A DNA stretch of 64,000 nt from Lunularia cruciata (lineage: Eukaryota; Streptophyta; Marchantiopsida; Lunulariales; Lunulariaceae). Below, piece by piece: positions 1-11,400 of the stretch (its first letter is position 1; each line of letters begins with the position of its first letter). Made by a program: the position numbers and the translations under genes. Under the pieces are notes generated by a model, which saw only the letters and a list, made by a program, of their open reading frames with translations, was not told where the DNA came from and did no database searches. Location of the stretch: the NCBI GenBank assembly GCA_948567375.1, contig OX419760.1, positions 12,834,001-12,898,000 of the forward strand, written 5' to 3'.

Positions 1-627
1 CCAAGGAGGTAGTTTGGACTTAGGTGGTAAAAAGAAGAAGCAAATAGCAATGATCACCATTGCAACTAACCAGCTCACTTTGGTGAAGAGTGCTTCAAGA
101 AGCAAAAAAAATAGGAAGAGGTGCTGCAAAAGGGATCTTTTGGATTGGACTAAGTGCAAATATGGTTTCAAAATTTTCAAGAGCAAGTGTTCTTCATGGC
201 ATTGTACATAATGTTAGTAGAAGAACCTTGGGGTGGATGTATTTGGTGTCTTTGAATCATATCATTTTGTTGACTATTATGTAATTTCAAGGTTACAATA
301 TATGGCTTGAGTGTTGGCCTCGGAGATGGTGATAATTATGAGGTGCAAGATGAAGGTGAAATTCATCTCTAATTTTCTATTGGTGAGATTTGGATCCTCA
401 TTTCACTTTGGTAAATATTGTGTGTGATCAATAAACTTCTAAGTGTTGGGTATCTTACATATGATAGACAAACAATAAGCTTATGTGTAAAAAAATTTAA
501 TATCATAAACTAAAATGAACATATTAAAGCCAAGAGTGATAAAAAGTGAAAAATTTATAAATTACAAGGTAGAGCTCTTGATTCAAACCCTATACTTAGC
601 ACAATAATAGTTGATAATACCCTATTA

Positions 628-770
628 TGGCAAAGGAGACTTGGCCACTTGCGTCAAATCAAGATGTCCGTCCTTTGTTAAGATACATTGGTTATTGAAG
701 TCCCTTCATTATCATTTGAGTATCATTCTTGTGAGGTTTGCATTGTTGTATTTGGCCTTATTCTTTTTGG
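628..770 (+). pseudogene. Ty1/copia pre-integrase fragment (decayed)
   Basis: One plus-strand frame reads WQRRLGHLRQ, which matches the start of the GAG-pre-integrase zinc domain that precedes copia integrase (family pattern W-H-x-R-L-G-H-L). A possible C-x-x-C pair (CEVC) follows about 30 residues later. The rest of the domain and the integrase core were not found, so this is a short relic. The flanking stretch 1-627 is AT-rich and holds only short chance reading frames. The call rests on one motif. Confidence 0.35.
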
Positions 771-2194
771 AAATACATTATATGAGCTATATATATGCTA
801 AACATTATATCATATGTTGGGTACCTAGTTGTGGAGCCTATGTGTAGGAGGTTGTTTCTAGATCTATCAAGGGTGGTAGTGCACATTTTATTCTCAACCG
901 CTAAGAACTTATATCTCAATTCTCAATCTTTCTTCTATTGGTTAGGAAAAAGGTAACCTAACCTGTCATCATAGCATGTACTTCTAGTTTGCTGGTATGA
1001 TCACTTTTAGCATGATCAAAGAGAAACATACCACTTAAAGAAAGGAAAACTAAGCGCAATGCAATGAATTGCCACATTTTTGCTTTGACTTTTCTAGCTA
1101 ATACTTGTTTAGAAGTTGAATACTTGATCCAAGAGGAGATCAAGCAAACATAGTTAGTTGTTTTGCTTGTAGCAAAATTTCCTAAAGAAGTTCATGTAGC
1201 TACAATTTTAAAATAAGACCTTACCATTCCAAAGGCTATTTTGAAGGAGAATACTCCAAAGAAAACTACCTGAAAGGAGATAGCACCAAAGGAAGATGCA
1301 ACGATTGAGAAAAAAAAAGAGAAATCTTTGTCTCTCCTTTGTGTACTACAAGGTGACATTGTGGATGATTGAGCTTCCGCCAAGGAAAATGCCACCTTCA
1401 AGCAATTATTGAAAGACTATAATTTCTATGAGAAGCAATTTGCCTTTGGCAATTAAATCTGTCAAATTTATGAAGCAAAAAGAATTTCATGCTATTTACC
1501 AAATTGAGTAGGAAGGTTTAGGTTTACTAAAGATTGAAGTGGAAATTTTGGCTATATTAAAAAATCAGTCCTAATTATTCAGGAGTTGGAGTTATTATGA
1601 TTACAAAGGACATTGCTCATAGGCTAGGGTATTTTGAATTTGAACCAACTCCTTGAATCTTATGATTTGCAGATCAAACCCAAAGAGTCCAATGTGTTGA
1701 CCACCATTGGTAGAGTTTACTTTTGATTGAACCTCATTGTCCTTAGGGTAATATCCAAGTCTAAATATTGAATATTGATTTATCTTTTGTCTAATATGTT
1801 GACCACTATTGGTAGAGTTCCCTTTTGATTGAACTATGTTGTTCTTTGGGTAATATCCAAGTCCATATATCCAATATTCATCAAAAGACCTTGGATCTAA
1901 TGCATATGTGATTATTGATTGGTAGTATCACAAATTAAACTGCAAAGACCCAATAGAAGTGAACCAAAAGATGATCACAATAAGCTTGAAGAAGATACCT
2001 CATCTAGAAGAAAATTCCTTGTTAGACATGAGATATACCAATGACTCCTTGGGTTATCTTTGGACAAAGATATTATGAACTATCTAAAGTGCTATAAAGT
2101 TGATAAGGATGAAGAAAATATAGAATTTTAGGCTCAAGGCAATGATCTCAACAATGATAAGTGATTGTTAGAACTTGGCTATGTTGGAGGCAAG
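771..2194. other. AT-rich relic sequence with one local duplication
   Basis: No coherent protein is visible in any frame. A roughly 85-bp segment is duplicated with a 102-bp offset: copies begin at 1691 and 1793, each starting aat(g/a)tgttgacca and ending taatatccaag. Plus-strand fragments look like degraded retroelement polyprotein but none could be assigned. Confidence 0.4.
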
Positions 2195-2800
2195 TGTAAT
2201 GTTTTGAGTGCAAGAGAAACCCCAAGAGAAAAAAAGGTTTCATTCCTCAATACTCCGATGCCCCAAAGGAACACCTTGTCTTTATTATATAGCAAAGAAG
2301 ATCCACTCAAAGAGAGCTACACCCTTAGATCAAATATATGGATTGGTGACATGTTAGCAACCTCCACCTTTAGATTAGCTATATGGATTTGTGACATGTT
2401 GATTCTTGTCCTATTTGTTGGTCAAACAAGTTTGACCAAAGGGAATCTTTGGAGAATCTTCATATAAGAAGCTTAGAACAACATGGGCGAGGTACCATTG
2501 GAAAGATCTTGATGAGACAAACAAGGAGGAAAAAAAGCCAATGCCCAATATTCTCCAAGGGCAAGGAAGATTCTATTTTGAGGCCCAATTCATTTGTTTA
2601 GACCTCCAAAATTGACTCTAAATTTTCCATTTTTCTTGGCCTTTGCTCTATTAGTAGAAGTACTCTTTTGGTGACACCTCTATCTGATCTACTTAGACCA
2701 TCATATATAAAATCCCTAAAGATATTACCAAGCCAATTTACACGTCTAGATAATCTGTCTAGCTAATGGTATTATAATGAGCCATGTAAGTTAAATTGAG
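2195..2800 (+). repeat. LTR of family G, plus orientation, probably solo
   Basis: This stretch is the reverse-complement relative of the LTR at 42359-43115. Shared landmarks are the start TGTAAT, a segment reading cgatgccccaaagga, a TATA-like tattatatagcaaag near 2285, a paired tgacatgttg segment, and ctattagtagaagtactcttttggtga near 2650. The start at 2195 is a TG; the far end fades out around 2790-2800. No gag or pol of the same family is attached, so it is probably a solo LTR or a remnant. Divergence from the other copy is substantial. Confidence 0.6.
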
Positions 2801-3199
2801 GGAATTATAAATGTAGATAATTGTCAAGATATCATTTTGGTAAAAGAGCAAAGTGCTAAAGATTTCAAAGTATGTATATTTTGATGAGTACAAAGTATAT
2901 GCTTCTCTATTTGACAAGTTCCAATTTTGTCTTTGCATGGAAGATTGAGCAAATGCCATGCATTCCTCAACAATTTGAGGAAAAAATGATTTGGTGAAGG
3001 CAGCTATACTTTTTTTGCAAAGATAATACAAATTAAACTCAAAGTTCTCCTTGTTGGTGAAAGACAAAATTGACAAGTATCTTTAGGTTGGATCAATTTT
3101 CAAATTCTTAGTAGCAAATGAGTCCTTCTTTTTGTAATTATACCAAAGAAGAAGACATGTAAGATCCAAAGATTTCAAGACTTCAAAAGACTAAATGAA

Positions 3200-4440
3200 A
3201 TCAAAAAGAAGGATCACCACTATAATTATGGATGCAATTCTAGATCAAGTGGCTAGACATACTTATTATAGCTTCATGGTTTGATTTTTTAGATACAATC
3301 AAGTATCAATTTGTGAAGAAGATAAAGATAAGAACACCTTTATGACTGATTGTGAAACTTATACATGTAACCAAATACCATTTAGTTTGTGTAAACCCAT
3401 GACATTCCAAAAGGATGATGAATGCCTTATTCAAGAATTTTCTTTGGAAGTTCATGGAGGTATGCATAGATAATTTTTGTGTCTTTGGCCAAAGGGAGGA
3501 TCACCTCCATTTCTTGTGACAAACCTTTAAACAATGCTGTGCCATAGGCTTGTCTCTTCACCTAATGAAGTGCTTCTTTGTCATGACTAAAGGAATATTG
3601 CTTGGACATCAAGTGTTTGGAAGAGGAAATGAGGTAGAAATTGAGAAGAAAAAAATCATCAAGGCCCTTGAGGTTCCAAAAACATAAGAAAACTTTGTGC
3701 ATTTCTTTGCAATGTGGAATACTGCCAAATATTTTTTGTGAATTATGCAATTATTGTGGCACACTTAAAAAGTTACTCAGGAAGTCAAAAGAATATTTAT
3801 GGAAAAAGGACTAGCAAGGAGCCTTTGTTGCATTGAAGACAAAATTGGTTGGAGTATCGGTTATGAGAGCATCTGATTGGAAATATATTTTTCAAGTGTA
3901 TATGGATACTTCATTGGTGGTTATTTAAGTTGTAGTTAGAAGGATGACTACAAGCAGAATTATCCTATATACTATGTAAATATATAGTTGTCTACTCCTA
4001 AAAGAAATTATTCCACAATAGAGAGTGAAGCTTTGAGCATGGTGTGTGCCTATAAGTAAATTTTCCATTATCTCTTGGATCACAAATTTGTATTTCACAT
4101 TGACTATCATGCCTTGTAACACTTAGTGAGGAAGGAAATTTTTTTTGGAAGAATAGCAAGATGGATTTCCTATTGCAAGAATTCACATATACAATTTAAG
4201 TAATGAAAGCAGTTCATCATGAGAATGCAGACTTCTTATAGAATCAAATCAAAAAGCAATTTGAGGACTTGAAAGACAATTTTCTAGACAAAAATATCTT
4301 TAAACTAAAAATTTCATGAGGTACTAGTTACTTGGAAAAATAAAGATACCTTTGTCAGGTGGCATCAAGATATAATGATACAAAGAGTAGAGAAATTAGT
4401 GAGAATGGAAAAATTAATGAGATGAAAATACAATATTTTC
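3200..4440 (+). pseudogene. Ty3/gypsy reverse transcriptase-RNase H relic
   Basis: Plus-strand frames, broken by many stops and shifts, show the normal order of gypsy pol motifs. IPFSLCKPMTFQ resembles the PFGL-NAP-TFQ block of RT. ILLGHQV resembles the LGH block. Near the end come NYSTIESEALSMV and HYLLDHKFVFHID followed by GRIARW, which match RNase H. No YxDD motif is readable (the site is near 3470). It is an old dead copy. The sequence just upstream (2801-3199) may be part of the same element but gives no motif. Confidence 0.6.
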
Positions 4441-5980
4441 CTCATATAGGGTTGCCCTTTGGATTGATCTAACTTGAATATTTTTAATCTTTGGTCTTGA
4501 ATTGTAGAATTTAATGGTTGATATTAGTTATAGATTCAACTTATATCAACTAAAATTAATTAGACAAACTTCATATAATATAAGTACATGATCTATAAAG
4601 ATTTTTATTACAAGTCCAAGATCCTTCTATTTATTTTTTTGTTCAATTTCTACATACTAATTTTACATCTAGTGAGATTATCAAAGGATATTCTTATTTT
4701 TTTTCTAGTATCTTTGGAGATCCTACAACATCATCCTTGTATAAAATTTAGATCCAATATGCAAGAGTAGTTTTAGATAGATAGGATAAGGAGGAAAATT
4801 TAAGATCCAATATCAACAACAAGGATTGTGTGTCACACTTAGTATATATGGATGCATCTACAAGTCACCAAGGAAGCATTAGGAATTATTACAACAAATA
4901 CAAATGACAAATTTTAGGACATGGTCTCCATAATTTTAAGAAGACTTTACCGGGAAGAATATAAAATACAATCCACAAAATGTGAATATTTATACAGTAG
5001 GCTCAATATCTCAGTGTCTCCAATGTGTTAGTTGATTTTGGTATATTTTAGAGTGTCAATCCAAATGCTGGGGGATTATCAACTCCTTTGCTTGGCAATA
5101 AAGGACAAGGTAAAAGCATGATTTGTATAAGTTAGCAACAACAAATTAATACAAGAAGCAAGTTGTAAAACATCCATATGATTGGCATTTTACCCATGGC
5201 TAAACCAAATTTTTAGACTACAACAACAGTTTTACCTAGTGTGGAATTGAGACCTATGTTTCAACCTTTAAAAAAGGTTATAAAACCTTCTTCATGCAAA
5301 TTTGGTAGTGATAGTGATTCCAAATCCTTGTAATATGACATTTCACCAAAAAATACACCTATATATGCTCTCTCCTTCTCCATCACTATATCACAAAGTC
5401 CAATGTGTTCAACAAATTTCTCCTAACATACCTTCCAGTCAAATTGAAGAAGACTTTCTCTTCAAACCAACCTGATTTTAATTCTTGCCTTCTCTTCCTC
5501 AAATTTGTGAATTTTTTTTTGTCTCTTCCAGCTCACAATTTTTGAGTTTTTCCTTTCACTTTTGCCAATGTGGCCTTGTCACGCCTCACCTTTCCTCAAG
5601 AGTGCAATTTTTTTCTATTTTCTACCTATATTAGGGAGAAAGAAGCATATTATATGTTTAGGTAAGAAACCACTCAATATATTAGTATTTAGCTTCATCC
5701 TCATGTATGCCACGTTATGAAGGGGACTGCTTTGATGAATTTTCCGCCATCAACATTCAACTTGGAATTTTGTCATCTCTCAAGAGGAATTTTGTTGCAT
5801 GCACTTCAAGGCTAATATCTTTGTGGTTATATGTCCAAATGGAGAGGTCTTTATCTTGATAGAATTGGTTTCTCAAGGGCGTTCCATTGACACCAAAAGC
5901 ATAGTGTTTCAAGGCATGTAGTAAAAGGTATGACCATATGAAGTTACAACCACATGGACTTTATACATGACCCTCATTTT
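4441..5980. other. AT-rich sequence, nothing recognised
   Basis: About 1.5 kb of AT-rich DNA with only short unrelated reading frames on both strands. No domain, LTR terminus or RNA gene was found. Confidence 0.4.
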
Positions 5981-5984
5981 GGAT

Positions 5985-6640
5985 CTCATTTCCAACCTCG
6001 CACTAAATATACTTGTACTTGTCTCCAACCTTGTAATCCTTATAATAATATTTTTTTTTTGACCTCATATTAATTGTACTTGTACTTTTTTCCAATCTTG
6101 TACTAATTATACAAGTACTTGTTTCCAACCTTGTACTAATGATACAAGTACTTATTTCCAATCTTTTACTCATTTCCAACCTTGTACTGATTGTACTCAT
6201 ACTTGTTTCCAACCTTCTTTCTAAATTTTTACTCCTTGTATTGTACTTGTCTCAAACCTCGTACTCATATCTCATTATCTTGTACCTTGTACCTTCTACA
6301 TGGACCTCATCCTTCATACTTTGTCCTTCATTTCCCATACTCATATCTTGTCTCAAACCTCATACTCAGACCTTCTATTCAACCTTGTACTCATACTTGT
6401 CTCAAACATTGTACTCATACCTTATTTCATACCTTGTACGTGGACATCATCTCATCCTCTTGTACACAAACCTCATCTTGTTTCTTGGACCTTGTTATCT
6501 TGTTCTTTGTATCGTGGACCTCATCTCTCATACTTCATCTTTTAGATGAAGTATGAGAGATGAGGTCCACAATGTACTTCATATCTCATACCTCTTATCT
6601 CACGATGTATTTCATATCTCATACCTCTTATCTCATACAT
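5985..6640. repeat. Pyrimidine-rich imperfect tandem repeat tract
   Basis: Blocks of the type 'cttgtactaatt-tacttgtttccaac' repeat from about 6000 to 6210. They pass into shorter units of the type 'tcatacttgtctcaaacct' and 'accttgtac' up to about 6500. A pair of direct repeats (catatctcatacctcttatctca) follows at about 6580-6640. Open frames here, such as a 69-residue minus-strand frame of repeated STCIISTRLE, are products of the repeat and not genes. Confidence 0.7.
6514..6570. repeat. Perfect 27-bp inverted repeat (hairpin)
   Basis: The arm at 6514-6540 (gtggacctcatctc...) is an exact reverse complement of 6544-6570, with a 3-base loop ttt at 6541-6543. It lies inside the pyrimidine-rich repeat tract. 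It could be a recent replication or template-switch palindrome. A terminator role is not suggested by anything nearby. Confidence 0.85.
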
Positions 6641-6659
6641 TCAAACTTGCAAAGGAATG

Positions 6660-7134
6660 GGTAGTTTGTCACAATGCCATGAGTTTGTATCAATGATGAG
6701 TAACAACCAAAACAACTTCATACAAAATGACAGGTGGCTAACTTTGTTAAAAAAAGTAAGTGTCATCTCTCATATATAGGATAGTGTAGTTTTTGTAGTT
6801 TTAGTACAAGAAATTTTGTATCTATACAAATGTTGTACAAATTTAGTTAGGATATGATACAAAGATATTGTGTTATGATTGTCACCAAACACTTGATTGA
6901 AGGTCCAATTTAATAGTACAAAGGAAATGCATGCACCATGGTAGACACAAGAAAATACATGGTTCAACTCATTGAGGCTATGTCCATGGGAACACACTAG
7001 TAGATTTATTGATAGTGAGACTAATGTGTCACAAAGAGCTTCTACTAGCTCTCTTATATAGTAGTCCAGCCCTAGTCTAACTAACCATAGTCAAACTAAC
7101 TGGAGTTACTTAAGACCTGAGTTAACTCCTAACA
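6660..7134 (-). mobile_element. Ty1/copia-type LTR, minus orientation
   Basis: On the minus strand the LTR starts TGTTAGGAGTTAAC at 7134, directly after a purine tract. Next come a TATA-like ctatataaga near 7055 and an AATAAA signal near 7005. This layout is typical of plant copia 3' LTRs. The other end is not clear; I placed it near 6660 from the loss of LTR-like features. The upstream minus-strand sequence (7150-8450) should be copia pol but is too decayed to read. Confidence 0.55.
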
Positions 7135-7146
7135 ATCTCCTCCTTG
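7135..7146 (-). other. Polypurine tract of the copia-type element
   Basis: Minus strand reads CAAGGAGGAGAT immediately before the LTR start TGTTAGG. This is the usual place and composition of the plus-strand primer site of an LTR retrotransposon. Confidence 0.6.
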
Positions 7147-7149
7147 ACT

Positions 7150-9090
7150 CATGTCTTTTGGGTCTTTCCCTTAACCTCTATAACATATATGATTACTCTA
7201 TGGGGAGTCCTAGAAGGAAACCTAAGGTCCCTTTATAAACTAGAGTTAACCAGAATTAAGCCAAAGCCTAAACATGATAGAGTAAAATCATATATAAATA
7301 ACCTAATTGCTAGTCTACTCTACTTGTACCCATATGCAACACCTGCAATTTGGCACAATGTCTCAAAATTTTTCCAAAAGAATGTGTGTGTCTACTCTTT
7401 GTATGAATCTACATACTTAGTCACTTAGTTGTGAGGAATCTTGGCATGGAGGCATAAGCACTGGAGTGAGGAAATCATTTTTTTGGAACTAGAGGATAGA
7501 TCTTTAGGTGGTCTATATAGGTAAATGATGATATTCTAATGGACCTTTATAAGCCTAGATATCATTAAGTAACACAAATTAGGAGACCAAGTAGCATGAG
7601 CAATTCTAGTCTCATATAAAGTAGTGATTTTTTGGAAAGGTGGTGCTTATGTCAATTTTTTGTCATCAGAGTGATTGGACCCTTGGAAGATCTTACTCTT
7701 TTTAGTTTGCACATTATAGGACACTATTTGGGAGACATCCTCATATTGGCAATCTAGTACAACACAAACTTTGTAATGTGATTGTGGATATACTTATAAA
7801 TGTACTTATAAATGTCTTGATGGTGGTCATTAGCAATTTTGTTGGGCAATGAGGAAGGTGAAGAAATTTTATGGTGAAGTGACCTTCATTACAAATGAAC
7901 CATCACAATCAAGAATCCTATCTTTGATTTAATCTATTGTGAATGTGATTATTGATGATTTGCAATGCACTAGTGGTGGTGACTCTACACTCTTTTGGGA
8001 ATGACTATGCCCTAGAGGTTAAATACAAAGCAATAGATTGTCTCACAATGACACAATATCTTCATTTTTAGTCATTTCCAACATGTATCATTGAGAGAAT
8101 GACTTGTTCTTACCATTTATTAGTACATTGACATTGGGTTGTCTCATGCCTGACATGAAAAAGAAGAGGAGTCAAGGCACCTTTTTTATCCATCCATTTT
8201 TGATTCTAGTTGACAATGATAAACTTGCATTTTGTTTCCTTTTTCATTGGGTGGATCTTTTGCTTTAATAGCAAGAAGTAACCACAACTCTACTAAAAAT
8301 AATACTTTTTCTCTTCTTTTTTTGATTATAAAGATAATGCCAGAGTATCACATATGGGTCTTTTTTGAATCTGAATCTTTAACACACTCCTTCCAATCAA
8401 TGAGAAGAGGAATCTTCTCCTCTACTATAAAGAGTTAGTCTATGTAAACTATATGTTTGAACCGTCTTAAGCAAAAACAAAATATCGTTGGCCAAGTCTA
8501 ATTGATAAAAAATTTACCAAAAATATATCTTAAATTAATTTGGTAAAGGCTAAAAGGGTATATTGTTCTACCAAGCTTAGTTTGAGCTTTGTAAACTCTA
8601 ACTTCCTTGCATCAAGAAGTTGTACTAAATGAAAACAAAATATACCTTACAATTTTTTATGGTATTGACAAGTCATATAAGCATTGGTGTGTACTTAATT
8701 ACTCAAGAATATAAGTATTGGGGGGTTCCAAAAATGGGTTTCCAAGTTCACACAAAAGAATGATGGGATCTCTAGAAACTACATAAAAGGCACAAGGAGT
8801 ACTTGGGTTTTACAAGCAATATCTGTAGCCCAATAAAATTTTAGAGGTTACCTTTTTCATTTCTCATAAATTTTTATGGTGGTTCATAACCTCTAGAACT
8901 CCTTTGGAAAATATAGGCCACAATTTTCCAGAAACAAAAATGATATGATATGGTGAACTTTTAGGGTTTAGTTATTAAAACACCCACTTCTTTTTATAGG
9001 TACTCATTAAATAATTTTTATGTTTTCTTTTGAGTACTCATAAATAACCCATCAATAGCATTTTTGAAATGCACAATTGGACTTCAAAGT
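7150..9090. other. AT-rich sequence, nothing firmly recognised
   Basis: Expected to contain the decayed body of the copia element to the left, but I could not read RNase H or RT motifs with confidence on either strand. Only short frames occur. Confidence 0.35.
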
Positions 9091-9217
9091 AGGGACAATT
9101 AGTTTCCACTTAGCAACTCTAAAGCAAAGACATTACAATTAGGTAGAGACTTAAACAATAAATAATATCACCTCCAAGAGATTTATTATGGTAAACTCCT
9201 AAGATTCACATACCATA

Positions 9218-9720
9218 CTAGTAGTTTATATTTGAGCACTTTTGACAAGAGTTTACACTTTGAGTAGTTCTTGATTGAGTTATAAATAATTGTGTTAAGG
9301 CAAGATGGATGACTATGATTGACAAATACAAAATTAATGATCCAACCTTTTGGATGGCAGGTAGTGCTTGTTCCATTGTCAAATTTTGAACCTTCTTTTG
9401 AAATTGGAGAATCCTTTCCTTGAAAGTTGTCTTCTCAATTATTGCAATCTTCTCTACGTTCAACTTTTCTTCTTGATGTGTGTCCAATTGCTTCAAGTCT
9501 TCATCAGGTTTTTAATTGCTTTGGATTTTGTCTTCTCCTAAAGGTATGTACTATGAAGATTGGCCAACTCTCTCTCAAGATTGGTTACCTTGAGTGTACT
9601 TTAGGGCTCATTCTTCACATGCTTTAAATTTATATTCTTCAGGGTATTTATTTCCTCTTGCAATGCGATTGATTTGGCACCTTGCTTCTTTACTCTTCTC
9701 AAAAGTAAAGAATCTTTCTC
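9218..9720 (-). pseudogene. Coiled-coil-rich reading-frame relic
   Basis: Minus-strand frames carry Lys/Glu/Leu-rich runs, for example EKLNVEKIAIIEKTTFKERI (within 9218-9496) and LQEEINTLKNINLKHVK (about 9600-9660), that would form coiled coils. The composition recalls retroelement gag proteins. No zinc knuckle or other diagnostic motif was found, so the family is open. Confidence 0.3.
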
Positions 9721-9759
9721 TTGAAAGTCTTTGCTTCCATGTAAAAGATCAAGAAGAGA

Positions 9760-10210
9760 AATAGGAAAATGGAAGACTGGAGTGGAAGATCACATTGGTA
9801 CTCTTAAGTAAAGGAAACTCCAAATGCCTAGCATGAGCTTGGGCTTTGGTATTTATAATGAATCAACAAAAGGTTCTTAAGAAGCTTCCAAAGAAGCTTC
9901 TCCTTCTAAGCCACCTTCTTGGAGTGCAAGCTAAGCTACCCTAGAAGCTATCAAGGAAGCTTCCTACTCAAAGCCACCTACTTGGTGTACTAGCTAGCCG
10001 TCAGCTTGACATACAAGTTACTCTACCCTAGGAAATTTCATAGAATATTCTTGTTGTGTACTTCTAGAACATTCTACCCACAAGCTTTTTTGATGCTTCC
10101 ACATATTTTTAGGCTATTTATACTTCTTTTTACTATATTTAGCTTAGACTACTAACTCATTAGCTTCTACCAACTTATTTACTAACTCCATATTATTACA
10201 TATTCCCTTG
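9760..10210 (-). repeat. LTR of family D (chromovirus), copy 1
   Basis: This stretch resembles 60285-60759. Both share aactccaaatgcctag, gggctttggtatttata, repeated aagcttc/caagaag motifs, and a terminal block ending near tccatatt-ttacatattccc. A TATA box on the minus strand (GTATAAATAGCC near 10118) and the chromodomain just upstream on the minus strand give the orientation. The low-coordinate end is uncertain. Confidence 0.55.
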
Positions 10211-10640
10211 TTGTTAGTTGGTGATGTCCTCATCACTATGGAATATTTAAACTCCTATAGTGTTGTTTATGCATTATGGATATGAGAGAGAGGCTCCCAT
10301 GTAGCATAATGATGGGGAATCCTTTCCAAAGGACCTTATATTCAATGTGTTGTTGGTGGCCACATTGGATATCGTTATGTGCAAGTATATAATCAACTTC
10401 ATATTCCTCATGATCATTGATAAGGATAGGAAGAGGTGGAGGAGGTTAGACACAAGTAGAAAAGAAAGATATCTTAGAAACAAAGAGTTTTAAATGTGAA
10501 ACATGGAAGACAAGATGGATCTACATATGATTAGGGATAGCAAGTCAGTAGGCAATGGGAGAAATGATCTAAGTAATCTCAGATAGACCTATCCAATTGG
10601 GAGCAAGTTTACGGACTTGGGTATTGAGTGGGTCTCATGT
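10211..10640 (-). pseudogene. Chromovirus integrase C-terminus with chromodomain (relic)
   Basis: Minus-strand frames show a GPY/F-like module (KFAPNWIG... then ISPIAY, VFHVSHLK). A chromodomain-like block follows, with EEYEVDYIL and then EYKVLWKGFP and ATWEPLSHI. This order, followed at once by an LTR, is the hallmark of plant Ty3/gypsy chromoviruses, in which the chromodomain directs integration to chromatin. The frame is broken and the catalytic core is missing; a different repeat (F) begins at 10665. Confidence 0.6.
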
Positions 10641-10664
10641 GGGAATCATGTGGGCCAAACTAGT

Positions 10665-11400
10665 CCCATAGTGGAGAGATAGTGGACTATGTGACATAAG
10701 GAAGGTGACTTATGCAGCCTTATGCACAATTGGGCTTCAATGTGGCTTGGGGAGGGGTGGTAGTTGGACTTTTGTAGTCAAGTTTTTCCTCATTGGGGAA
10801 CAAGAAATTCCCATAGACACTTACCTTGGAGATGGTTCAAGAGTCTATCACCTCCTTCAACCTTTTGTAATATCTCACTGATCCTTAGAATAGACAATGA
10901 TAAGGAGAAAGCTTATGAGGAGGGACAAGGAGTATTATTCCATAAACAAAATTACACTAACTCCAACATTGCCATACATTCAATCACCTATTTGCAACAA
11001 TCATATGAAATTCTCCTTTTTATTGCCTTTCAATGGATTGAACCTTCTTTACTACAATTATAAATATAGTGTATGTTTGATGTTTGATAGCCAATCTTGT
11101 AGTCCCTTATTACTATGTGTCCATAAAATGAGCCCAATCTCTTGGAAATTTAAGAAAACTAACATGTGCCTATGAAGTTCTATCTCTCTTAAGTATCTAC
11201 GTTACCTTTAAAAAGAATTTTAATCTAGCCTTAATTGCTTTGCCTATAGTAGGTAGCCGTTGCACTTCATGCTTCTTCTATCCCCTTCATTAGATGTTTT
11301 CCTAGATAATCATAGTCTAACATGATAGTGTACTATTGGTTCTTTTTTACAATCCTAAATTAGGACTTCTTGCTGATGGGTTCTTGCCTTTTGCTTCACA
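10665..11400. repeat. LTR-like repeat F, copy 1
   Basis: Same-orientation relative of 43116-43885. The two share tagtggagagata-tggactatg, cacttaccttggagatggttcaag, atacattcaatcacc-atttgcaacaatcatatg, tatgaagttctatctctcttaagtatct and cattagatgttttcctagataatc. Copy 2 borders a minus-strand gypsy pol, which suggests F is an LTR. Exact termini were not defined. Confidence 0.6.

Noticed and set aside
6139-6556. Overlapping plus frames of 81-136 codons rich in Ser, Leu and Tyr
   Set aside because: They are translations of a simple repeat tract; frames stay open in all phases because the unit lacks stops.
6514-6570. The perfect hairpin as a bacterial-type terminator or a CRISPR repeat
   Set aside because: The context is eukaryotic repeat DNA; there is a single unit, no U-tract role and no spacer array.
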